Source of the DNA: Telopea speciosissima | Lineage: Eukaryota > Streptophyta > Magnoliopsida > Proteales > Proteaceae | Assembly: GCF_018873765.1 (NCBI RefSeq) | Contig: NC_057923.1 | Location: 992,001-1,056,000, forward strand | Length of the DNA: 64,000 nt | Direction of reading: 5' to 3' | Program-made: the position numbers and the translations under genes | In this document: positions 45,388 through 54,394 of the stretch, one piece after another | Layout: the number at the start of each line of letters is the position of its first letter | Position numbering within the stretch: the first letter of the stretch is position 1 | The notes under the pieces: generated by a model | What the model was told of the DNA's origin: nothing | The model's database searches: none | Seen by the model: the letters and a program-made list of their open reading frames with translations, nothing else

Positions 45388-46533
45388 AAACCAAAATGAT
45401 TCATTATAACTTCATAAAATACGTCGAGGATCATATACCTGCACACATGCATGTGTGAGAAGGTTTGCATTGGATCTAGTTCCCCAAAGTCTACACCAGA
45501 ACTCAATCCAACTCTGAGTGTTGTGTCCCAACCCAAGAGCAAGTGCACAATCTTAATTTCAGAAAGGATAAACCAGGATTGGTTCAGATACGGGTTGAAA
45601 ATGACCCAACTTGCAATAGCATTAGGCAGTCAACTAACTAGCATATTAAAACCAACTAATGCACATCTGAACACTCACTGACATTAGATGCAAATCAGGA
45701 ACACCATTGAGTTGATACCTCTGAGAGGCAGAGAATATGTCTAGAAGACCAAATTCCAGAAGATGCATCTTTCACACTTTCAATGGTAGGGAAGATGATC
45801 TTCATAGATGGACTTTTTAATTCTTGACTAGCATTCCAGCGGCCCCACTGTCAAAATTATGAACTAAATCCATTAACTTGAAAATAATATGTCCAAACTT
45901 TCACACATATACAACGATTCACAGGGTATTAAAAGGAATGCCACCTCTGGGTCAGACTCCTCAGACTCTGAGAATTGAGAGAAACGCTTTCCAGCAGCTG
46001 CTGAAAATGCAGCTAAAAAGCTTGCATTGACTGATGTTCCAATTGAAGATGAACCTTTGCAACAACAAAAGAGAAAAATATCACAACTGATGTTTTATAA
46101 TTCTTTTTGATAGCCTACCATAGAACTAGAACCCTCACCATATATGAAATCAGTTTCTAGTGATTCAGGCCACTTGAACCGACCCAACACCTTGTAGAAA
46201 GGAAAAGAAGTAAAGGAGAAAAATCAGAGTTATGTTCTAAAATAAGATAACAATCATTAAGCAAAACACCCAAACTTTAGAAGCATGTCACAGGGACAAA
46301 AATCTGTCTCTATAGGTTGACAGCATGGCTGCAAAAAGGAAAAATACGACCATAGGACAGAATGAAATCATCTGAAAGCTAAACAGAAGAAATTACAATC
46401 TAGCCAGCTCCATCACCATTACCTCTTGTAAGCGCCATAGGCCTACACACCTATGCATGGATGCAACGAGCGAACAAATTGCAGGAACATGTTCAGCTTG
46501 CAGAATCCTTGATATTTCAGCAAACTTTGGCCC
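30163..46533 (-). CDS. Tyrosyl-DNA phosphodiesterase-related/FHA protein (At5g07400-like), 3' half
   Basis: Seven minus-strand exons with canonical splice sites and matching phases encode about 337 C-terminal residues: 46423-46533, 46139-46190, 45945-46054, 45719-45847, 31689-31778 and 30163-30684 are the sure ones, six in all, with the last carrying the stop; no seventh is claimed. The active-site HxK is PMHVK at the end of the 31689 exon, followed across the splice by [16 protein letters not shown], the second HKN motif of the Tdp1 phospholipase-D superfamily, which clears 3'-phosphotyrosyl (topoisomerase I) adducts. [11 protein letters not shown] and the acidic tail ([11 protein letters not shown]) match the plant FHA-Tdp1 protein At5g07400 as I recall it. 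The FHA domain and first HKN half would lie upstream, beyond 46.5 kb, and were not found. One intron is 13,940 bp and full of transposons. All exons are open, so the gene is probably functional. Confidence 0.85.
30685..31688 (-). other. TDP-like gene, last intron (1,004 bp)
   Basis: It holds an RTE LINE fragment (31011-31191) and an (AG)n tract (about 31600-31625). Confidence 0.8.
31011..31191 (-). mobile_element. RTE LINE 3'-end fragment
   Basis: The minus strand reads [17 protein letters not shown], then [16 protein letters not shown], then [11 protein letters not shown], the C-terminus of plant RTE reverse transcriptases, with the downstream GACCCCATTTAACTGAGAT tail. It is 5'-truncated. 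Confidence 0.85.
31689..31778 (-). CDS. TDP-like gene, penultimate exon
   Basis: Exactly 30 codons, [20 protein letters not shown] then [10 protein letters not shown], between an ACACAG acceptor and a GTGAAC donor. It carries the catalytic His and Lys (HVK) of the second HKN motif. Confidence 0.88.
31947..32105 (+). mobile_element. Au SINE
   Basis: tRNA-like head (ggcggagtggttaagttgtg, then gcgagttcaaaac), Au core (ttggaaacagcc, then cccctcccagaccctgc) and end (gcaggagcctcgtgaactgg, then T run). Flanking 15-bp direct repeats actgggtaaaaagaa / actaggtaaaaaaaa have two mismatches, suggesting an older insertion than the copy at 25035. Confidence 0.9.
32121..32740. other. Intronic DNA of unknown origin
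   Basis: 32345-32740 is open on both strands and GC-richer, and directly abuts the broken copia end. It may be another TE or captured piece, but no homology is recognised. Confidence 0.4.
32741..33466 (-). pseudogene. Copia A: linker and reverse transcriptase N-terminus
   Basis: 33131-33466 encodes the region before RT ([20 protein letters not shown], then [10 protein letters not shown]). A stop precedes the RT core at 32741-33115 ([20 protein letters not shown], then [20 protein letters not shown], then [16 protein letters not shown]). The frame ends at NADHTLFI where the element is cut off, just before the catalytic YVDD. Confidence 0.9.
33592..34320 (-). pseudogene. Copia A: integrase C-terminal part
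   Basis: Carries [16 protein letters not shown] with the second catalytic Asp of the DDE triad and [20 protein letters not shown] with the Glu, then the family signatures [31 protein letters not shown] and a Pro/Ser-rich linker. Confidence 0.9.
34369..36202 (-). pseudogene. Copia A: gag, zinc knuckle, protease, integrase N-terminus
   Basis: Gag starts [15 protein letters not shown] near 36195 and is interrupted by one TAA near 35979 (after PIEQGPA). It continues open from 35946 to 34369: UBN2-type gag ([16 protein letters not shown]), zinc knuckle [14 protein letters not shown] whose second Cys is Tyr, protease [16 protein letters not shown], pre-integrase [12 protein letters not shown], and integrase start [20 protein letters not shown] with the first catalytic Asp. 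Confidence 0.92.
36253..36883 (-). promoter_or_regulatory. Copia A leader with two hairpins and primer-binding site
   Basis: Two copies of a hairpin-forming word (sense AGGGTTTTTTTCAAAACCCT) lie at 36299-36318 and 36470-36489, each within 30 bp of an ATCGAT-like word. The PBS abuts the LTR at 36871-36883. Confidence 0.8.
37335..37632 (-). pseudogene. Acetolactate synthase (ALS/AHAS) gene fragment
   Basis: Across three frames the minus strand reads [20 protein letters not shown], then LTTSSIIHN, then [19 protein letters not shown], then [15 protein letters not shown], then [10 protein letters not shown]. This matches the thiamine-diphosphate-binding N-terminal domain of plant acetolactate synthase (branched-chain amino acid synthesis, plastid): [44 protein letters not shown]. 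Small deletions remove the catalytic-Glu block (RHEQG) and shift the frame. It is a broken fragment lying between the LTRs of two copia elements; the flanking 37085-37330 is not ALS. Confidence 0.8.
37644..37901 (+). mobile_element. Probable copia LTR end with primer-binding site
   Basis: A block starting near TGTAATAAGGGAAG and ending catttcca is followed by ttggtatcagata (37891-37903), a Met-tRNA primer-binding site. Its start is uncertain and no internal coding domain follows before the next LTR at 37988. Confidence 0.45.
38181..38893 (+). promoter_or_regulatory. Copia A2 leader with paired hairpins
   Basis: Hairpin words ggggttttctcaaaaccc (38561-38579) and agggtttttttcaaaaccct (38731-38750) lie near atcgat-type words. 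The second is identical over 20 bases to the sense hairpin in element A's leader. Confidence 0.8.
38894..39980 (+). pseudogene. Copia A2 gag with zinc knuckle
   Basis: Starts near [18 protein letters not shown], shares [15 protein letters not shown] and [10 protein letters not shown] with element A, and has an intact zinc knuckle [14 protein letters not shown]. Stops after TASQI and after HTTQGEL, a frameshift near 39430, and a stop just past the knuckle show decay. Confidence 0.88.
39982..41185 (+). mobile_element. Ty3/gypsy LTR, 1.2 kb
   Basis: Starts TGTAGACGCTGATTTTTGTC and ends ggtacttaca, followed by gtggtgacttcactgggga (probable PBS/leader). The internal core promoter has TATAAATA at 40280-40287, the palindrome TGACGTCA at 40196-40203, and the 14-bp palindrome ccacggcgccgtgg at 40228-40241. 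About 100 bp of leader remain to 41284, with an (AT)n tract. Confidence 0.8.
41285..42263 (+). mobile_element. Ty1/copia 'B', 3' end with RNase H and LTR
   Basis: Coding remnants run [69 protein letters not shown] and [12 protein letters not shown]: the end of RT and RNase H. A polypurine tract (gagggggag) precedes a 3' LTR at 42034-42263 (TGTTAAGAATAG...ACCTAACA). That LTR differs from the A/A2 LTRs, so B is a separate element. Confidence 0.88.
41423..42026 (+). pseudogene. Copia B RNase H domain
   Basis: RNase H with its acidic motifs ([22 protein letters not shown]). A small frameshift after FIKEK moves the final [17 protein letters not shown] block into another frame. Confidence 0.88.
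42264..42451 (+). mobile_element. RTE LINE, left part
   Basis: Reads [14 protein letters not shown], then [20 protein letters not shown], then [12 protein letters not shown], then RESRLRW: the C-terminal domain of plant RTE reverse transcriptase. It continues at 44855 after an inserted solo LTR. The 5' part is missing. Confidence 0.92.
42452..44854 (-). mobile_element. Solo LTR, 2,403 bp, related to the right-hand LARD
   Basis: In plus coordinates it runs TGTTATACCCCGGCCC...GGATTTCACA and aligns with the LTR at 55854-58478 (shared 'ggatgtctctgacatccaacca', 'gtgagctc', 'gagcgaaaccattctac', 'gggttatccaacacct'-like words and the same end). A 5-bp duplication flanks it (gtggt / gtggc). Excising it joins RLRW to [11 protein letters not shown] in frame within the RTE element. 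LTR orientation follows the LARD's minus-strand assignment. Confidence 0.85.
44855..45095 (+). mobile_element. RTE LINE, right part with TTG tail
   Basis: Continues [16 protein letters not shown], then degraded RT end and [13 protein letters not shown] 3' region (ggcaaggatccatgtagctg), and ends in a (TTG)n tail at about 45078-45094, the normal 3' terminus of plant RTE elements. Confidence 0.88.
45349..45390. repeat. (AC)n(AT)n microsatellite
   Basis: A perfect AC run is followed by an AT run within the large intron. Confidence 0.95.
45719..46533 (-). CDS. TDP-like gene, four internal exons
   Basis: 46423-46533 (37 codons, [12 protein letters not shown]...GLWRLQE), 46139-46190 ([17 protein letters not shown]), 45945-46054 ([20 protein letters not shown], then ESEESDPE) and 45719-45847 ([20 protein letters not shown], then RHILCLSE). 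The introns of 232, 84 and 97 bp are compact and phases agree at every junction. [25 protein letters not shown] and IIFPTIE are hallmarks of the plant FHA-Tdp1 protein. The compact spacing here contrasts with the 13.9-kb intron that follows. Confidence 0.88.
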
Positions 46534-47869
46534 CTACAAAACATTATGAAGACATAATAGCTTTGACATCATTGCAGAGATAAAGGTGACTCTTTTACTA
46601 GACTGCTGGTTTGGAAACCTAGCCTAGCAGACACAAATATGTGCCACAGGAAATGGGGGAAGAAAAACTTGGGAAGATATATCAGTATGATAGCATCATT
46701 TGCAAGTCTTTATTTTACAATTTCATTTTTTTGAAGTCTCAATATTGCCACCAAGTTCATTTCAACCTGCAGTTGCATGTGTATGGATACTAAGCAGAAA
46801 ATGGCCAATGAGGTGCGAAGACCAAGAAAAAACTATGCCTTTACTTCCTATATATTCCTACCAAGATTTTTACTTTTGAGGAAACTTGCGTGTCTGTATT
46901 AAGGTCCAGTGGGTGGTACATGTAGCCAAGCTAAACCAGGTGGACCTAGGTTCGATCTATTTCCTGTGACATGGAAGGTTGATCTGGCCATCCCAAGTCC
47001 CAACCATCAGATCTATAGGTGATCCGTTAAATTAGCCACATGACAGATTTGGTGGTCTAACTCAATTGCATGCTCCATCATTAATTGGGATTTTCCCATT
47101 GTATATACCCAACCTTCTCTTTCCCCTCACTCCAAAATATTACTTTTCAACCATTAGAGCTTTGTTTAGTCATGTGCTGAACTCCGTTTAAGCTGAAACT
47201 TCTCTAGGAATAAAAGGTGATGTAAGCTATGTGTCAAAATTTAAGGGTCAACCTAAGCAGCCGGGATATATCCAATCATCCAAACATATTGCCCCCCCCC
47301 CCCAAAAAAAAATAAAAAATTGGCACCCATATGTACATATATACATACAGATGCATGGGAATGTGATGCAATATCGGGATTCGAAAACCCTGTTTGGGTT
47401 CGCTGTGGGCCCAATAGACTAATAGAAAACCCACTTTAAGATTATAATGGAAAAACAGTGAATATCCCCAAGTACAAGGGAGAGTGGCAATCTGGTAATT
47501 AGCTAGATTTTCCATGGGTTTACTTGGTTGGTAAAGGAAAGAGGACATAAAAGGGTTAAGAATTATTGAGTGGGGGTAAACTTTGGAACAAAACAACAAT
47601 AAAGATTGTAAAAATGTAAAAACCAGGAAACCAGTCCCTACAAGAGCAAGGAGACAGAAGAAGAGAAAAGAGAGACAAGAGAGAGCACGAAGAGAGAAAA
47701 AGAAAGGAACTCTAGAGTTCATGGTAGGATTCAGAATAGCCTACAGTGAGCCTAGGCCCACATACTTATAATCAAATAAGTTGTAAATTACAATCAAGGA
47801 CAACTTAACATAATTACAAATAACTAACAATTAAAACAACAATAAACCCCCTACGCATACTATTTAACA
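46534..47869. other. Probable intron of the TDP-like gene; left side of a copia LTR
   Basis: No upstream exon (expected to end VQLILYVSQ-like) was found. A poly-C/poly-A run lies at 47292-47311. The right part up to 47869 (ending tatttaaca) is probably the LTR of the copia fragment that follows; its left border is not fixed. Confidence 0.4.
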
Positions 47870-48460
47870 CTCCCTATCAAGCTGGAGCATATATATCTCC
47901 CATGCCAGCTTGGAACAACCATAAAGAAAAGCAGGCCTAAACAACGCCTTAGTGATCAAACCGCCAAGTTGATTGCCGGAATTAACAGATGGAGTAGAAA
48001 TTAGTTTCTTCATAACATCCCTCACAAAATGGCAGTCAACCTCAATGTGTTTAGTCCGCTCATGGAAAACCGGATTACGAGCAATATAAATAGTTGTTTG
48101 TGTATATCACAATACATCTCCATAGGTTTACTATTGAAAACCTAAGCTCCTGAACAAGAGATATCTGCCACATCAGTTCGGATGCAGTATGGGCTATAGC
48201 CCTATACTCAGCCCCTGCATTGATCAAGCCATTATAGTTTGCTACTAACTTGTCCAGGTAACAAGATTATCACCAATAAATGTACAATACTCAGAAGTAG
48301 ATCTGCATGATCACCAACAGCACCAACCTATTCAACATCAGAGTAACCCACAATATCAGCATGACAAATGACGCTGATAAATAATTTCTTTGCCTAGTAC
48401 ACCTTTTAAGATATCTTAAAATACGACATGCAACATCCCAATGAGCCTGCTTTTATCCAT
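47870..48460 (-). mobile_element. Ty1/copia 'C' fragment (RNase H end)
   Basis: The minus strand shows degraded RNase H of copia type (A.AEYRAIAHTASEL, then RTKHIEVDCHF), with an LTR-adjacent block (plus ctccctatcaagctggagca). Many stops are present. Confidence 0.7.
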
Positions 48461-48467
48461 GGATTGA

Positions 48468-49008
48468 TTAATAACACCAACAATGAAAGAAATATCCAGT
48501 CAGGTAACAGTCACATAAATAAGTTTTCCAACTAGCCGCATATAATGGTAATCCACAATTCCATTGCCGGAGGAAGATCGGCTTTTTGCCAACATTCCAA
48601 GAGCCACCTAGCACATGACATTTGTCACTGTCATCTGAGAACTTGAAGATGAAGAATCCGTTATCCAAGAGGTAAGTTTTGAAACGACCACAAGTTTTCC
48701 ATTGCTTTGTTAAGGATGATTTTACTAAGGGGAAGGGGGGACGGTTACCCATGAAATGCCCAAGTAGGCATTTATCGCATTTCTTTGCTTCATGGATCAG
48801 AAGGTCAGCTTCATAGTGGGCAGCTTTGGAACCCCCAATGATGGTGGGAGGGGCAAAGTGGAGGGGGAAACCTTCACGAAGAGTAGGGATTGACTAGCTA
48901 AAAAGAGAGGACCATGGCAATACTCCAGGAGAGGAGAGGAAGGGAGAGGAGGGGGAGACCTTAGGTGGCGGCGACACCACCCTAGGATGATCAGCTATTG
49001 GAGAGATT
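48468..49008 (-). mobile_element. L1-type LINE ORF1 fragment (DUF4283)
   Basis: The minus strand reads LTKQWKTCGRFKTYLLDNGF, then FIFKFSDDSDKCHVLGGSW, then VGKKPIFLRQWNCGLPL, the DUF4283 domain at the start of ORF1 of plant L1 LINEs and related proteins. The upstream block (to about 49008) is Pro/Ser-rich as in such ORF1s. No zinc knuckle or reverse transcriptase follows. Confidence 0.75.
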
Positions 49009-49345
49009 AGAGGGACATGGGAGAGGGGGTCAAGATGATGCAAAGTGATGGAATATTTGAGGAATTGAACTTATGTCAATGAGACACAAGCCCACTCTTA
49101 TTTATAATAATGATAAAGAAGTACAAGTTACAATAATACCCTTAGGGCAACACAAGATAAACCCTATTGGACCATTATACCCTTGTACCCAGAATACAAC
49201 ACTCCCCCTCAAGTTGGTGCATAGATATAAATCATGCCCAACTTGCTAACTACTAAAATAAAATTCTTAACAAGTAAACTCTTAGTAAATACATCAGCTA
49301 ACTGATCACCCGATGGGACAAAGGAAATACAAATAGGACCCTATT

Positions 49346-50405
49346 CTATCTTTTCCTTGATGAAGTGGCGATCAATCTCCACATGTTTGGTTCAATCATG
49401 CTGAACTGGGTTATGGGCAATGTTAATTGCTGATTTGCTATCTGAGTAGAGACGCATGGGCACCTCAACCTCAACTCACAAATGCCATGGGCCATAGCCC
49501 GAAATTCTGCTTCTACACTGGACCAAGCCACTACTGCCTGCTTCTTACTTCTCCAGGTGACTAGGTTACCACCAACATATGTACAGTGCTCAGAAGTAGA
49601 TTTCCTATCATCAGGGCAGCCAGCCCAATCGGCATCTATGTATGACTCAATACGAAGGTGATTATTAGAGGAGATGAGAACACCTTTCCCTTGGGCAGCC
49701 TTTAAATATCTCAAGATCCTATAAACAACATAATGAGATGAATATGGATGATGCATGTATTGACTAACCATGCTAACAGCAAAGGCAATATTTGGTCGAA
49801 TAAGACAAATAGATGAGCCTCCCAACTAGCCTCTGATAGTTGCTTTTGTCAACTGGTTCGCACTCTATACTACGAAGATGAGAATTAGGCTCCATAGGGG
49901 TGTCAGCAGGCTTACAACCCAGCATTCCTATATTTGTTAAGAGATCAACAGTATATTCCGCTGAGAGAAATTCCTTAAGCAGAATATGCAACTTTTATGC
50001 CCAAGAAATACCTCAATTTTCCTAGGTCTTTAATCTCAAACTCCTGTTCCAGGAATTTTTCAAGGAAGACATTTCCTTCATGCTACTTCCAGTGACGACA
50101 ATGTCATCAACATAGACAATCAAAATAGTGATATGGGATGAAGTTTACTTGATGAAAAGAGTGTAATCGACATTGCTTTGCTTGTAACCAATAGATACCT
50201 TATGAAACCGACCAAACCAGGCTCTGAGTTATTGTTTTAAACCAACAATGCCCGCTTGAGTTTACAAACTTTTCCTTGAGCCTTTTGAGAAACAAAACCT
50301 GGTGGAATCTCCATGTATACTTCTTCCTCAAGTTCTCCATGCAAAAAAGCATTCTTGACATCTAGTTGTTAAAGGTCCCATCAGCCTTGTGCTTCACCAT
50401 GAACA
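49346..50405 (-). pseudogene. Copia D RNase H and RT remnants
   Basis: RNase H motifs: YIDADWAGCPDDRKSTSEHC, VVAWSSVEAEFRAMAHG. Before it are KPADTPMEPN and, at 50160-50400, degraded RT (the [20 protein letters not shown] region). Several stops and frameshifts occur. Confidence 0.85.
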
Positions 50406-53229
50406 TGTTGATCTAATGGCATTGTTGTCATTGTTGGCAACTTGGTGGACAGAAGTGGTGTAAGGAATGTGCTAAGCTTGTCTGCAAGTTGGGAATAAGG
50501 AACACTGTGTGAGCCTCAAAATTAATAAATAAAGTATGTCCCCATGGCATGTGAGCTTCCAATGAGAAGACAGAAAGCATGACCTAGAAAATGAAAGGGG
50601 CAGCAAAATCCCATAGCATGTGAGCTTCCAATGAGAAGACAGAAAGCATGACCTTGAAAATGAAAGGGATAGCAAAATCCCATGACATGCGTGAACATTC
50701 AACATTTTATCATATAAGCATTGCCAATAAAAATAAAAGGGAAAGAAAAAAAGTAAAGTTGTAGAAAGGCGAAAACATTGGGTGCCTAACTCTTCTTGCA
50801 AGCCAGGTGATGCATATGGAAAATGCCCATAGCTCTCCAAGGGGTTTCCAACTCTTGACAATCCTGCTTAGGATGACATGACTCCTTGAGGTATGTCTTG
50901 GTAGCACACAATAGCATTGTAGTTTCATTCGTGCTTATTTTTCATGTTCGCATAGTATATTTCCCCATTGCATGAGTGTGTGAGTGTAGGCCACCTTGTT
51001 TAGTTATTTGAACATGCTCACAATCTCATAAATATTGTATTTAAGGTCTAACAACCTTGCTCTCAGAGATCTGGAGGTTTTGTGTACAGTTCATGGCTTA
51101 GTTTAAGAGATGAATTCTTAATATAGAGAGGTTTCTGGTGGTTTGAGCTCTTGGTGGCTCTTATTTCAGTTTATTGGATATGTTCCAAGAAAGTTCAAGG
51201 TCAAACTCGAGCTATATTGCCTCCTCAAGGTTCAAGTTCAAGATTTCTGAAAATTCAAGTCAAAACAGTGTTTTACTTGGTTTAGTGGTTGATTTGATGA
51301 TTAGTGGGACCCACTAGTCTTCCGAGTGGCTACGCATGTTCAAATTCATGTTGATGGTGTGTTTCAAGTTACTTGAGCCAAACAATGGTTATTTGTGAAA
51401 ATGACATGTTCAATTGCAAGTTTTCAAGTAAATCTGAAATTCAGCAACTGTGACTGTGAAGCCTTTTTAAAACTCTAGAAAAGTATGCATATGAGAAAGA
51501 AAAGACAAGTGGTTTGTGCCAACATGTTCACAAAGTTTTTCTCTACAAGGGTGAACAAACCATAGTCATTCGAGCTACAGGTCGATGTGTGTGAAGGCCA
51601 GAAGAGTGCATCAGGATCATTGTCAGTGAGCTGGACAACAAGTTTGAATTGATTTTGAAGATAGAGAAAGAGGAGAGAGAGTGTGGACCCCACCTGGGGG
51701 TGCCACGTGTCAGCGGGTAGTAAGGTGGCATGTCCACCTTGGCATTTGGCTGAGTTAACATGGCCCTATGGCCATCACAGCCTTGACAGCATGGCTGCAC
51801 AAGCACCAGCCCAGCAACCTAGCACCATGGGCACAGCAGCCCAGGCAGCAGCCCAATAGCTCAGCCCCACGGGCACAGCAGCCCAGCCCTCTTGGGCATT
51901 TTGTCAAACAGCTTGTGGATGCTCCTGTACTGAGAAAATATTTGGAGGTTTTGAAAATCAAGCTACTGGAAGTCGTTCTCTGTAGCAGGTTAGTGATTTT
52001 TTCGGAGCATCACATGGGAATTCCAACCGTACGGATGTGAAGCTCGTGGCAAATAGTGGGAGATAAAAATTTCAGCTTTTTCTGACACATGTACAAATCA
52101 TGGATGAGTCATCGTTGTCCAAAAAACGCAAGCAATTGTGTGGCTGAGATTGATCTTTAAATCTGAATTAGAATCTCTTGTTCTGATTGGTTGATCTAAA
52201 TCATATCAATGGCCGAGATAGACGATTCTAAATGGACACCTCACAATTAAGCACATGCAAAATTGGTACACTTAAGTGATGACTTCTCATTGGTGGATCA
52301 AGAATCTAATATGATGGCTCTGTTTTAATCTCATATCAAAGATGAGGATCCAACGGCTTATGTGTGCTCCGCTCCCGTGTAAAGCGGAAGACGGAAGATT
52401 GAATCTTATTTTAATCTGGGCCGTCCGTATGATCTGATCTAATGGCCCAGATTGACTCAATCTTTGCCTCGAACTTTGGGCTATTTAAAAGTCGAATTTC
52501 GGGATTTGTGCAGAGACGCTACCGCCCATATTTTGACGTCCTCTACGCAGTGGTGAAGTCGGATTTAGGGTTTGATGCCTCTGTGATTTAATGTTCGAAT
52601 TTTCTCAGAGAAGAAGGCATTTTGAGTAGATCGATGCATTGGGATCCGTGTCAGAGGCTTCCAGGACATGCTGCACGCTGCTACTGATGTCCAGAAGGTC
52701 TGCATCGACAGTGGTTGTAGTTCTACTTCGTTCTTGAGGTAGTTTTTCATTCAAGTTCCCCTTTTTATCATTTAGTCTTGTTGGGGAGTGAGATTCATGT
52801 AATTTTGAGTGTTCGGAATTTGGGTTGATCATATAAACTCACTGTTAGTGTTTAAAGCCTACTATGCTGGTACAGTTAGGTGTGTGAGAGTATTTCTTGT
52901 GGTTCCTGTGTCATATGGAACTGTGTTGAACCTGTGTAATAAGGTTTTTAATAGAAGTGTGCTGAGCAAAGCACGAAACCCGTGAGGGGTATTGCTCCGT
53001 CGACGTAGGCCATTATGCCAAACCACGTATATGCTTGTGTTGTGGTTTGATATTTTATTTTGAAGTGCTTACTTGCAGAGTGGGTGTGGTTCACTGGTAG
53101 ACCAAGCTATTTTGTAGTGATTGGTGCGTGACCACACGGTTGTGTGTTAGTTGTTATAATCTGAGTTTGCGGAAAATTTTAATAAGCACAGATTCACCCC
53201 CCCCTCTCTGTGCCGAGTGCCATTCATCA
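50406..53229 (+). mobile_element. 2,824-bp LTR-type insertion (probably solo LTR, SIRE-like copia)
   Basis: Starts TGTTGATCTAATGG, ends CATTCATCA, and is flanked by the perfect 5-bp duplication GAACA (50401-50405 and 53230-53234). Removing it restores CKWVFMVKHKADG in the host copia reverse transcriptase. No coding domain is present. A TATA-like tatttaaa lies at 52482-52489, and the 3' end has the pyrimidine block attcacccccccctct, as in SIRE/Maximus copia LTRs. A 69-bp tandem duplication lies at 50547-50684. It could instead be a small non-autonomous element. Confidence 0.85.
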
Positions 53230-53234
53230 GAACA

Positions 53235-54277
53235 CCCATTTACACCCACAACTCTCTTTCTTGGATGAAGTTGCACCAATTCCCACGTGTTATTCTTCCC
53301 AAGGGCTCTCATTTCTTCAATCATTGCCTCTTTCCATTGTGAATTAGCCAGTGCTTTCTGCCAGTAGTTAGGGATAGGAACAGACGATAGGAAAGAAACA
53401 AAAGCATGGAAGAAAGGAGAAAGAGAGTCATAGGAGACCAAATTAGAGATGGGATGTTGAGTACAAATTCTTTTTCCTTTTCTAGTTGCAATTGATAAAT
53501 CTAAGGTTGGGTCACTAAGAGGAAGGGACTTACCAGACAAATGTGGAGCACATGTAGGACTTGACTCTGGGAAGGCCAATTGGTGAGGAGAGATGGTGGT
53601 GGTCTTAACAGCTTGCTCTCTGTTTTTCCTCTTTCGAGAGCGAACAAAAACCTTCAATGGAGAAATAAGTGGTGTTGTTGCCTACTCCCCCTAACCGTGG
53701 GCTGTGATGGAGAACAAGATGGTGCCGGCTCCACCTGAACCATGGGCTGCTGTTCCTGCTTAGTTACACCCTCTGAAATCTCTATATCATCTTCCATCAT
53801 GAGCCGCTCTACAGGTGTAATTGTGAAAGGCACCTCTTCACTTGTACCAAACTCCCCCTGAAGAGGTGCAGGGGATTTGAATAATAGGGAACTGTTTCCT
53901 AAAAGACGACATCCATGGTAACAAACATCTTGTGCGAAGGAGGGTGATAACATTTGTAACCCTTCTGAGTGGCAGATTAGCCCAAGAAAATGCAACAAAG
54001 TCCCCTGGGATCTAGCTTGCCTTGCATATGATGATTGCGTGCAAAAGCCACACGACCAAACATTTTGGGAGGTACAGTAAAAGTAGTGGAACCCATGAGA
54101 AGATCCAGTGGACAACGACCATCAAGCATAGAAGGCATCCGATTAATCAGGTATGCAGCCAAGAGAACCACATCACACCAAAATCGTGGAGGAACAGACA
54201 TGGCAAACAGAAGAGAGCGAGCCACCTCCAGAAGATGGCAATTCTTGCATTCAACTACCTCTGAGTCGGTGTGTCAG
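53235..54277 (-). pseudogene. Copia D linker and integrase C-terminal part
   Basis: 53235-53660: NYWQKALANSQWKEAMIEEM, then RALGKNNTWELVQLHP and the CKWVF start. 53977-54225: VARSLLFAMSVPPRFWCDVV, LLAAYLINRMPS, RGLCCIFLG. The 5' end stops at a degraded DTPTQ..VVE.KN block fused to LTR sequence. Confidence 0.85.
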
Positions 54278-54394
54278 AGGGGCATGGGAGAAGGGGTCGA
54301 GATGATGCAGAGTGATGGAATATTTGAGGAATTGAACTTATGTCAATGAGACACAAGCCCACTCTTATTTATAATAATGATAGAGAAGTACAAG

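Larger units (their letters stand above)
31779..45718 (-). other. TDP-like gene, 13.9-kb intron filled with transposons
   Basis: Bounded by the donor after CLSE (GTATCA at 45718) and the acceptor before KTWQ (ACACAG at 31779). All content recognised inside is mobile DNA or captured gene fragments. Confidence 0.8.

Noticed and set aside
47276..47722. A 148-codon minus-strand frame, hydrophobic
   Set aside because: It spans a poly-C run and probable LTR sequence; Phe/Leu-rich translation of simple sequence.
52565..52832. Short minus-strand frames near the end of the 2.8-kb insertion
   Set aside because: They fall in the part downstream of the LTR TATA box and show no gag or other domain.
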